Shown piece by piece: positions 1 to 6,012 of a stretch of DNA of 64,000 nt. The notes under the pieces were generated by a model. That model was not told the DNA's origin and did not search any database. It was given only the letters and a program-made list of their open reading frames with translations. Where the stretch lies: the NCBI GenBank assembly GCA_017429205.1, contig JAFRPH010000029.1:7155-71154 (forward strand), in the 5' to 3' direction. Numbering within the stretch: the stretch's first letter is position 1; each line of letters begins with the position of its first letter. Source of the stretch: Bacteroidales bacterium (GTDB taxonomy: Bacteria > Bacteroidota > Bacteroidia > Bacteroidales > UBA932). The position numbers were made by a program, and so were the translations under genes.

Positions 1-355
1 CTTTGGCGGAGAGCGCCTTCACCATCTCGTGGTTCACCGGGGACGCCGGATGGATGAAGGTGATGAGGACCTGGCCCTTGTGCATCATGTCCACTTCGTG
101 CTTGTGCAGGGCCTCGTTCATCAAGGGCTCTTTGACCTTGAGGATCATCTCCGCGCGGTCGTAGATTTCCTGCGGGTTGTCGACGATCTTCGCGCCGGCC
201 TTGACGTAGTCCTCGTCGTGATAGAGGGCGCCGTCGCCGGCGTGGCGCTCCACGAGCACCTCAAAACCGTCCTGAACGAATTTCCCCACCGTTTCGGGTG
301 TGGCGGCTACACGAGCTTCGTCGTGCATGATTTCCTTGGGAATACCAATGATCAT
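1..355 (-). CDS. pntA: NAD(P) transhydrogenase alpha subunit, N-terminal part (runs off window)
   Basis: The first 118 residues are readable on the minus strand from ATG at 355. They begin MIIGIPKEIMHDEARVAATP and include KVKEPLMNEALHKHE and ITFIHPASPVNHEM, which match the N-terminal domain of the alanine dehydrogenase / transhydrogenase alpha family. In this family the alpha subunit binds NAD(H) in the cytoplasm and passes hydride to NADP held by the beta subunit, driven by the proton gradient. The gene lies about 100 bases downstream of citrate synthase and isocitrate dehydrogenase on the same strand, so it may help balance NADH and NADPH made there. Alanine dehydrogenase shares this domain, but the MMHKGQ and HPASPVNHEM stretch fits transhydrogenase better. 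The rest of the gene is outside the window. Confidence 0.82.
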   Translation of the reverse strand, partial: MIIGIPKEIMHDEARVAATPETVGKFVQDGFEVLVERHAGDGALYHDEDYVKAGAKIVDNPQEIYDRAEMILKVKEPLMNEALHKHEVDMMHKGQVLITFIHPASPVNHEMVKALSAK

Positions 356-415
356 AGTTACAAGTGTTAGTAATAATGCAGTTAAATGTGCCGTTAAAGT
401 TACACATTTTAACCG

Positions 416-437
416 TTCGTTGTACTATTTCAACGAA
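416..437. promoter_or_regulatory. Inverted repeat between citrate synthase and transhydrogenase genes
   Basis: A perfect 7-bp inverted repeat (TTCGTTG at 416-422, CAACGAA at 431-437, 8-nt spacer) sits in the 102-base gap between gltA and the transhydrogenase gene. No T tract follows on the minus strand, so it does not look like a simple terminator. It could be an operator or a processing hairpin. I see no TAnnTTTG box in this gap. Confidence 0.3.
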
Positions 438-457
438 ATTATTATTACTGACGCTTG

Positions 458-1801
458 TTAACGCTTCGAAAGGGACGCGTACGTCCGCTGGCCGGCCACA
501 TTCATATAGGCCGGACGGATGATCCGCTTGTCGTCGAAATTCAGTTCCTCGATCCGATGGGCGCACCAGCCCACGATACGGGACATCGCAAAGATGGGCG
601 TATACAGCTCGCGGGGGATGCCGATCATCTCATAGATGAACCCGGAGTAGAAGTCCAGGTTGGCGCAGATGGGGCGCGGCGTGTTCCGGCGGGCCCGGAT
701 GCACGCGAGGCCGCGCTCCTCGATCTTGCACAGGAACTCGTACTCTTTCATCCGCCCCTTCTCCTCGGCCAGCTGCCGCGCCTGCTCCTTCAGGTTCACG
801 GCGCGGGGGTCGCTGATGGTGTAGACCGCGTGCCCGAGACCGTAGATGAGCCCCGTCTGGTCATACGCCTCCTTGTCCAGCATCCGGTTCAGGTAGCTGT
901 CGATCTCCTCCGTATCGTCCCAGTTCCGGATGACTTCCCGGAGGTGCTGGAACATGTCGGCCACCATGATGTTGGCCCCGCCGTGGAGACGGCCCTTCAG
1001 GGAGCCGATGCCTGCGGCGATGGAAGAATACGTATCCGTCCGAGAGGAGCTCGTCACGCGGACCGTGAAGGTGGAGTTGTTACCGCCGCCGTGCTCCGCC
1101 TGTGTGATCAGGAGAAGGTCCAGCATCCGGGCTTCCAGCGGCGTGAAATCGCCTTTCAGCAGGTAGAGGAAGTTCTCGGCCAGGGAAAGGTTCTCCTTGG
1201 GATGGCGGATATGGAGTCCCCGCCCCTGCACGGAATGCCGGTAGCAGTTGTAGGCATAGGCGATGATGGTCGGGAACTTCGCGATCAGGTCGATGGACTG
1301 GCGCATCAGGTTGTCCCGCGACAGGTCCTCCGGGTTGGCGTCGAAGGTGTACATCTCCAGGACGCAGCGCGCCAGGATGTTCATGATGTTGGAGCCTTCC
1401 AGGTCGATGATATGGACCAGCGAACGGTGGTCCAGGGGCATCTTGGAATTCAGCAGTTCGCGGAAGGAGTCCAGTTCCTCCCGGTCGGGCAGGTCGCCCG
1501 AGAGCAGCAGGTAGGCCACTTCCTCGAACCCCGGCCGCTTCTCCTTCCGGAGCGGGGCGACGAGTTCGCTCAGTTCATACCCGCGGTAGAAGAGCTTGCC
1601 TTCCACCGGCGTCAGGCTGCCATCCTCCTCCCGCCGGTAACCGACCACGTTGCCGACATTGGTCAGGCCCACCAGGACACCCGACCCGTCCTCGTTCCGC
1701 AAGCCGCGCTTGACGCCGTACTGCGGGAAGAGGGAGCTGTCGATCCGGCTGGCGGCCTTGACCCGGTCCGCCAGCTTGTATATCAAATAATCCTTGTTCA
1801 T
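458..1801 (-). CDS. gltA: Citrate synthase
   Basis: This 447-residue protein condenses acetyl-CoA and oxaloacetate to citrate in the TCA cycle. The family signature is clear: HGGGNNSTFTVR, GRLHGGAN and GLGHAVYTISDPR, carrying the catalytic and substrate-binding histidines and the DPR arginine region. The opening MNKDYLIYKLADRVK and LFPQYGVKRGLRNEDG is the form seen in Bacteroidales citrate synthases. The ATG at 1801 directly abuts the stop codon of icd (1802-1804), so the two genes are co-transcribed and probably translationally coupled. Oxaloacetate plus acetyl-CoA to 2-oxoglutarate by this pair is a common oxidative half-TCA branch in anaerobic Bacteroidales for making glutamate. A 2-methylcitrate synthase is possible but the icd linkage argues for citrate. 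Confidence 0.95.
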   Translation of the reverse strand: MNKDYLIYKLADRVKAASRIDSSLFPQYGVKRGLRNEDGSGVLVGLTNVGNVVGYRREEDGSLTPVEGKLFYRGYELSELVAPLRKEKRPGFEEVAYLLLSGDLPDREELDSFRELLNSKMPLDHRSLVHIIDLEGSNIMNILARCVLEMYTFDANPEDLSRDNLMRQSIDLIAKFPTIIAYAYNCYRHSVQGRGLHIRHPKENLSLAENFLYLLKGDFTPLEARMLDLLLITQAEHGGGNNSTFTVRVTSSSRTDTYSSIAAGIGSLKGRLHGGANIMVADMFQHLREVIRNWDDTEEIDSYLNRMLDKEAYDQTGLIYGLGHAVYTISDPRAVNLKEQARQLAEEKGRMKEYEFLCKIEERGLACIRARRNTPRPICANLDFYSGFIYEMIGIPRELYTPIFAMSRIVGWCAHRIEELNFDDKRIIRPAYMNVAGQRTYASLSKR

Positions 1802-3010
1802 CTAACGCGTACCGAAATGGGAAGACGGATTCATCATCGCGATGAGCGCCTCGCCGAACTCCTTGGTTCCGACGCACTTGCCGTGCTTCTGGGATTCGGC
1901 GACGTCCGAAGTGGAGATGCCCTGGCGCAGCGCCCGCTCCATCGCCGTGACGATGAGCTTGGCCGCGTCGTTCCAGCCGATGTGCTCCAGCATCATCGCG
2001 GCGGACAGGATGAGCGAGCTGGGATTCGCCACATTCTTGCCCTCGATGTCGGAGGCGACGCCGTGCGTCACCTCGAAGATGCCGTGGCCGGTCTCGTAAT
2101 TGATGTTGCCGCTCGGGGCCATCCCGACACCGCCGACCTGGGCGGCCAGCACGTCGGAGATGTAGTCGCCGTTCAGGTTCAGCGTGGCGATCACGCCGTA
2201 TTCCTCCGGGTTGGAGATGGCGTTCTGCAGGAACGCGTCGCAGGTGATGCCCGTCACGACCAGCCGGCCCGAGGAAAGATAGGGTCCGAACTCCCGCTCG
2301 GCCAGTTCATAGGCCCAGTTGCAGAACGCGCCCTCCGTGTATTTCATGATATTGCCGTTGTGGACCAGGGTCACGCTGCGGCGATGATGGCTCAGTGCAT
2401 ATTGAATGGCCTGGCGGACCAGCCGTTCCGTTCCCTCCTTGGAGACGGGCTTCACGCCGTACGCGGCGGTTTCCGGGAAGCGGACCTTGGTCTCCTGAAG
2501 CTCCTCGGTGAGGAACTTGCTGAACTTTGCGGCGTTCTCGGAGCCGTAGGGCCACTCGATGCCGGCATAGACGTCCTCCGTGTTCTCGCGGAACACGGTG
2601 ATGTCGATCCGTTCGGGATACTTCACCGGGGAATAGACGCCGTAGAAATAACGGAAGGGGCGCACGCAGGCATAGAGGTCCAGCGCCTGGCGCAAGGCTA
2701 CGTTCAAAGACCGGACCCCCCGTCCCGCAGGCGTATTGAGCGGCCCTTTCAGGCCGACGCGATACTCCTTGAAGGCCGCGACCGTTTCATCCGGCAGGTA
2801 GGAACCGCGTTTCTTGAACGCTTCCTGGCCGGCTTCCACCTCCAACCACTCGATCGAGCGGTTTCCCTTGAACGCCTGCTTGACGGCCGCATCCACGACC
2901 GCGCGGCAGACCGGAGAGATTTCCTTTCCAATTCCATCGCCCGTGATGAACGGAATGGTGACAGCATCAGGGACCCTCAGGCCCGTGGGGGTTTTCGTAA
3001 TCTTGGACAT
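1802..3010 (-). CDS. icd: Isocitrate dehydrogenase, E. coli-type fold with NAD-type cofactor residues
   Basis: This 402-residue enzyme oxidatively decarboxylates isocitrate to 2-oxoglutarate. RSLNVALRQALDLYACVRPF, FRENTEDVYAGIEW, HNGNIMKYTEG and LNLNGDYISDVLAAQVGG align without gaps to the E. coli NADP enzyme. The adenosine-binding loop differs: HGVASDIEGKNVANP (residues 316-330) has Asp321, Ile322 and Ala328 where the E. coli enzyme has Lys344, Tyr345 and Val351. Ser368 and Glu372 replace the NADP-phosphate-binding Tyr391 and Arg395. This pattern is known from NAD-dependent IDHs and isopropylmalate dehydrogenases, so I infer NAD specificity. The gene heads an operon with gltA and has a -33/-7 promoter at 3040-3069. 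Confidence 0.93.
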   Translation of the reverse strand: MSKITKTPTGLRVPDAVTIPFITGDGIGKEISPVCRAVVDAAVKQAFKGNRSIEWLEVEAGQEAFKKRGSYLPDETVAAFKEYRVGLKGPLNTPAGRGVRSLNVALRQALDLYACVRPFRYFYGVYSPVKYPERIDITVFRENTEDVYAGIEWPYGSENAAKFSKFLTEELQETKVRFPETAAYGVKPVSKEGTERLVRQAIQYALSHHRRSVTLVHNGNIMKYTEGAFCNWAYELAEREFGPYLSSGRLVVTGITCDAFLQNAISNPEEYGVIATLNLNGDYISDVLAAQVGGVGMAPSGNINYETGHGIFEVTHGVASDIEGKNVANPSSLILSAAMMLEHIGWNDAAKLIVTAMERALRQGISTSDVAESQKHGKCVGTKEFGEALIAMMNPSSHFGTR

Positions 3011-3039
3011 AACAACTACTAACTAAAAATGGACTTGGG

Positions 3040-3069
3040 CAAAAATACTAAAATTTTTAAATTACCAAA
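3040..3069 (-). promoter_or_regulatory. Bacteroidota-type promoter of icd-gltA
   Basis: On the minus strand TTTG (3069-3066), an 18-nt spacer and TATTTTTG (3047-3040) fit the Bacteroidota TTTG-N19-TAnnTTTG consensus. The expected start of transcription lies about 20-25 nt before the icd ATG at 3010. Confidence 0.65.
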
Positions 3070-3197
3070 TTGTGATAATTTTCGCCCTTCCAGGCCATTC
3101 GGCTTAGTATTTTCGGCCAGAATGCCAAGATTCGCTACTTATCTGACGGCGATAATCGCCTTCCGGAAGCATACTATAACCTGACGGCCCGTTCAAG

Positions 3198-3250
3198 AAA
3201 ATGCAGAGTTATCCACTAATCTGCATTTTTATTCTAAAACGGCCGTTTTA
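3198..3250. repeat. Hairpin and palindrome in the icd upstream gap
   Basis: The 263-base gap 3011-3273 holds the icd promoter and several palindromes. AAAATGCAGA (3198-3207) and TCTGCATTTT (3220-3229) form a perfect 10-bp stem with a 12-nt loop, followed on the + strand by TATT. A perfect 16-bp palindrome, TAAAACGGCCGTTTTA, follows at 3235-3250. They lie just beyond the end of the DUF1080-PHP gene, so one may serve as its terminator, although the T run lies inside the stem. No gene is visible here. Confidence 0.45.
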
Positions 3251-3273
3251 TATCCAAAAAGGAGGGAACTTCC

Positions 3274-4623
3274 CTATCGGAAGTGATTATAAATCACCGT
3301 CGGACGCGTGGCGCGGATGCTCATCGACGGGAACCAGATGTCGTCCGGAGTCAGGCCGCAGGCGTCGACGGCCTCCACGGCGTACTCCAGCCGGCCGAAG
3401 TCGGCGTCCACATTGTTGGTCCCGAACGTGAACTTGATGCCGCGCTCCTTCGCCCGGCGGATGATGTCGAAGCTCGGGATTTCGTACCGCGGATTGATCT
3501 CCAGGGCGATCTTGTACCGCTCCAGGACGTCCAGGACGCGGTCCACCCGCTCCGGCGTCCAGTAGCGGTCGTAATCGGCCTGCATCTCGTCCGGGAGGTA
3601 GGTCGGATTCGCATAGATGTCGGCGGGCTCGTTGGTGAGGATGAGCACCGTCTGGTCCACGAGATGGTCCATGAACCGCTCCTTGCTGATGCCGTCGAAA
3701 ATCGCCTCCTCGGGCCGGTAGATGCGGGCATTCCGTCCCTTGTGGTCGATGATGGTCATCGCGTCGGTGAACAGGTACTCGAAGATGCCCAGCGCCTCGG
3801 GCGAGAAGGTCTGCGTCCATTTGCGGCCCTCGCCCTGCACGCCGAACAGGAAGGGTTCGCCGCTGATTTCGTCATAATAGGCATAGACCTCCGCGTCGTC
3901 CGCCAGCATCCGGCCCACGCCGCCTTCGCCCGCATTGGGCGCCACGCCGTAGTTGATGCCGTAGTTCATGCTCATCGCGTGCGCCATCTCCTTGGTGAGG
4001 CCGCCCTTGAGGTGGACGTGATAGTCGATGACCGGGAAGTCGCGCTGCTGCAGGCGGATGATGCCGTCCTCCTGCTCGTTCACGGGCGGTAGGGTATCGG
4101 CCGGATTCTTCTGTCCGGCGGGAAGCTTTTCGATGTCCAGCCCGCGCAGCTCCACCTTGCCTTTCAGGCCCTCGAAGGAGATGCGGCCCGGGGCGATGCG
4201 CTGCCCGGCGTGCTCCTCGCTGCGCCAGGGATCCGCCGGCTCCGTGTAGCAGACGACATCGACCCCATTGACCTGGACCCCGATATTCTTGCCCCGCACC
4301 GCGACGCTGAAATCGAACCACTCGCCGTCCTTGGCGAGGGAACGGTAGAGATTCCGCACGTGGGACAGGCTGCCGGTCTTGACGGTTCCGTCGATGGGCC
4401 CGTTCTGCAACAGGGCCTCATAGCCGGCGCCGGGACCGCTTTCGCAGAAGCGGATGGCCGCGGAGGCTCCTTCCTCCGTCCGGGCCTGCCCGGTGAGGAC
4501 AAAATCCGCATAACTGCGGCGGGAAGTCCATCCCGCGCCCTCTTCCAGCGTCAGTTCTTTCGGGTGCGAACAGGCGAGCGGCAGCCAGGCCGCCGCCAGG
4601 AGGATCCATGCTAATCTTTTCAT
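3274..4623 (-). CDS. Lipoprotein fusing a DUF1080 (3-keto-glycoside hydrolase-like) domain to a PHP-like metal hydrolase domain
   Basis: The 449-residue product starts MKRLAWILLAAAWLPLACSH, a signal peptide with a lipobox Cys at 18, so it is an envelope lipoprotein. Residues about 25-165 have the LamG-like pattern of DUF1080 (GYEALLQNG, RGKNIGVQVNGVDVVCY, GRISFEGLKGKVELRGLDIEKL). Some DUF1080 proteins hydrolyse 3-keto-glycosides. From about residue 195 a PHP/TIM-barrel-like domain begins with DFPVIDYHVHLKGG (His202, His204) and continues through LTNEPADIYANP, ALEINPRYE and FTFGTNNVDAD, consistent with a metal-dependent hydrolase. I know of no established function for the combination. It ends a three-gene operon after the AbrB-type and acyltransferase genes (21-base gap). 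TATCTTTG at 4636-4629 could also give it its own very short-leader transcript. Confidence 0.75.
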   Translation of the reverse strand: MKRLAWILLAAAWLPLACSHPKELTLEEGAGWTSRRSYADFVLTGQARTEEGASAAIRFCESGPGAGYEALLQNGPIDGTVKTGSLSHVRNLYRSLAKDGEWFDFSVAVRGKNIGVQVNGVDVVCYTEPADPWRSEEHAGQRIAPGRISFEGLKGKVELRGLDIEKLPAGQKNPADTLPPVNEQEDGIIRLQQRDFPVIDYHVHLKGGLTKEMAHAMSMNYGINYGVAPNAGEGGVGRMLADDAEVYAYYDEISGEPFLFGVQGEGRKWTQTFSPEALGIFEYLFTDAMTIIDHKGRNARIYRPEEAIFDGISKERFMDHLVDQTVLILTNEPADIYANPTYLPDEMQADYDRYWTPERVDRVLDVLERYKIALEINPRYEIPSFDIIRRAKERGIKFTFGTNNVDADFGRLEYAVEAVDACGLTPDDIWFPSMSIRATRPTVIYNHFR

Positions 4624-4628
4624 ATTAG

Positions 4629-4636
4629 CAAAGATA
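4629..4636 (-). promoter_or_regulatory. -7 box (TATCTTTG) five bases from an ATG
   Basis: TATCTTTG on the minus strand (4636-4629) is followed by five bases and then the ATG at 4623. It could drive a leaderless or near-leaderless message for the DUF1080-PHP lipoprotein. No TTG lies 19 bases upstream, so it is a weak candidate within an operon. Confidence 0.35.
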
Positions 4637-4644
4637 CGGAAAAA

Positions 4645-5748
4645 TCACGACTTCTTCTCGCCGAAGACGGCCCAGCGGACGAAAGGAATCCGGCGGAGGA
4701 TTTCGTACAGCAGCGGAGACAGGGCGAAGACGGCCACGGCCAGGATGACATACATCGACCACGGCGGCAGCTGGGTGTAGGTTTTCATCATATAGCCCAG
4801 GCTGGCGATCACCAGGTAATGGACGATGTAGATGCCGTAGCTGCTCTTGGTCATATAGGTCGCGAACCGGTTGGTGCAATCGAACTTCGCGTGGAACCAA
4901 GCCATCATCGCGAGGCACATCAGCCAGCCGTAGATGCAGTTCAGCGGGCTGCCCAGGTACTGCGGCGACGTGTTGTCCTGGCCGAAGGTGGTGCCGATGA
5001 GGATGCCGCCGGCGACGACCGCGCAGGCCATCAAGGGAATCCAGGCCTTGCCCAGCTTCTCCTGCACCTCGTCATGGGAGAACACGAAGTAACCCAGCAG
5101 GAAAGGAATGAGGTAGAAAAGGGGCTTGTAAAGGTTCAGGAGGCCGTCCAGCGTTTCCGGACGGGGATTCTTGACGAGCGTCTGCTCGCCCAGCCAGAAC
5201 AGGACCCCGAGCAGGATGACCCAGACGAGATTGGCTTTGCCGCACCAGGTCCATAGCTTGTCCTTGCGGTCCAGCGCCCGAACCGCGAGAAGCACGAGGC
5301 ACAGCAGCCAGAGCACCTGGACGAACCAGAGCGGGCCGGTGCCGGAGAACGCCATGATGAAGTATTTCCCCACGGCGGGCACGCCGTCGAAGACAACCTT
5401 CCTTCCGGCCACGACCGTATTGAAATACCCGACCATCCAATGGAACACGAGCAGGCCGATGGTGCCGGGAACCAGCAGTTTCCGGGTGCGGGCCTTGAAC
5501 CATTCCTTGGCCGGATACTTCTGCAGCGCATACCGCGCGCTGATGCCCGCCAGGAGGAACAGCAGCGGCATGAAGAAAGGATACAGGATGTACATCACCA
5601 CGTCCTGGTACTGGTGACACTGCGGATACTCGCCGAAACCGCCGATGCCGCCGAACACCCCCTTGTTGTTATAGAAGTAAAAAACGTGGTAGAACAGCAC
5701 CAGGAGCACCGTCGCCCAGCGCAGGTTGTCGATCCAATGCTTTCTCAT
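4645..5748 (-). CDS. Acyltransferase family 3 membrane protein
   Basis: This 367-residue integral membrane protein has about ten hydrophobic helices. It opens with RKHWIDNLRWATVLLVLFYHVFYF, in which the helix-1 histidine (FYH) is the conserved catalytic residue of the acyltransferase-3 family; LLFLLAGISARYAL is the usual second helix. Such proteins move acyl groups (acetyl, succinyl) across the inner membrane onto polysaccharides, peptidoglycan or lipids. The start overlaps the stop of the AbrB-type gene by four bases (ATGA), so the two are translationally coupled. The neighbouring lipoprotein suggests a cell-envelope sugar target, but the substrate cannot be read from sequence. Confidence 0.85.
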   Translation of the reverse strand: MRKHWIDNLRWATVLLVLFYHVFYFYNNKGVFGGIGGFGEYPQCHQYQDVVMYILYPFFMPLLFLLAGISARYALQKYPAKEWFKARTRKLLVPGTIGLLVFHWMVGYFNTVVAGRKVVFDGVPAVGKYFIMAFSGTGPLWFVQVLWLLCLVLLAVRALDRKDKLWTWCGKANLVWVILLGVLFWLGEQTLVKNPRPETLDGLLNLYKPLFYLIPFLLGYFVFSHDEVQEKLGKAWIPLMACAVVAGGILIGTTFGQDNTSPQYLGSPLNCIYGWLMCLAMMAWFHAKFDCTNRFATYMTKSSYGIYIVHYLVIASLGYMMKTYTQLPPWSMYVILAVAVFALSPLLYEILRRIPFVRWAVFGEKKS

Positions 5749-5954
5749 TTGGTCAGGCCCCCCATCGCCTGGTCGATCGCGTTCTGGAAGATTTCTGTCT
5801 TGAGCAGGGCGATGCCACGCTCGTCGCCAAGCATGATCAGGGCGTCGCCCGGTTTGATGCCATAGACCTGGCGCGCGTCCTTGGGGATGACGATCTGGCC
5901 CTTGTCCCCCACCTTCACGACGCCGAAGATGTATTTGCCGTCTTTCTCTTGCAT
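5745..5954 (-). CDS. AbrB/SpoVT/MazE-type DNA-binding regulator
   Basis: This 69-residue protein has the swapped-hairpin AbrB fold signature VVKVGDKGQIVIPKDARQVYGIKPGDALIMLG near its N terminus (the region from about residue 11), followed by a short helical tail. AbrB-like proteins bind DNA as dimers or tetramers and usually repress; MazE antitoxins share the fold, but no toxin gene is adjacent. It is the first gene of an operon with the acyltransferase and DUF1080-PHP lipoprotein. A perfect 12-bp inverted repeat overlaps both its -7 promoter box and its start codon, so autorepression is likely. Confidence 0.85.
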   Translation of the reverse strand: MQEKDGKYIFGVVKVGDKGQIVIPKDARQVYGIKPGDALIMLGDERGIALLKTEIFQNAIDQAMGGLTK

Positions 5955-5985
5955 TTGTGGGAAAAGTTAGAAATTTCCCACAAAT
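5953..5985. promoter_or_regulatory. Inverted-repeat operator over the abrB-like start codon
   Basis: A perfect 12-bp inverted repeat, ATTTGTGGGAAA (5953-5964) and TTTCCCACAAAT (5974-5985) with a 9-nt spacer. It spans from inside the -7 box TATATTTG to the ATG of the AbrB-type gene. A dimeric repressor here would block polymerase; as RNA the same arms would form a hairpin over the start codon. Confidence 0.7.
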
Positions 5986-6010
5986 ATAACGCTTTTCCAG
6001 AAAAACGCAA
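5981..6010 (-). promoter_or_regulatory. Promoter of the abrB-like operon
   Basis: On the minus strand TTG (6010-6008), exactly 19 bases, then TATATTTG (5988-5981): a full match to the Bacteroidota -33/-7 promoter. It begins three bases inside the end of the intergenic region after the YfcC-type gene and drives the abrB-like, acyltransferase and DUF1080-PHP genes. Confidence 0.75.
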
Positions 6011-6012
6011 GA

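Noticed and set aside
29..370. Small + strand frame at the left edge
   Set aside because: Antisense to the transhydrogenase alpha subunit, whose conserved N terminus is clear on the minus strand.
455..3022. An 855-codon open frame on the + strand
   Set aside because: Antisense to gltA and icd; no recognisable domain and repetitive composition.
3208..3217. DnaA-box-like TTATCCAC in the hairpin loop
   Set aside because: A single 8 of 9 match with no cluster, no AT-rich unwinding region and no dnaA or dnaN nearby, so not an origin.
5953..5985. Inverted repeat as terminator of the transporter gene
   Set aside because: No T run follows on the minus strand, and it overlaps a consensus promoter and the next start codon.
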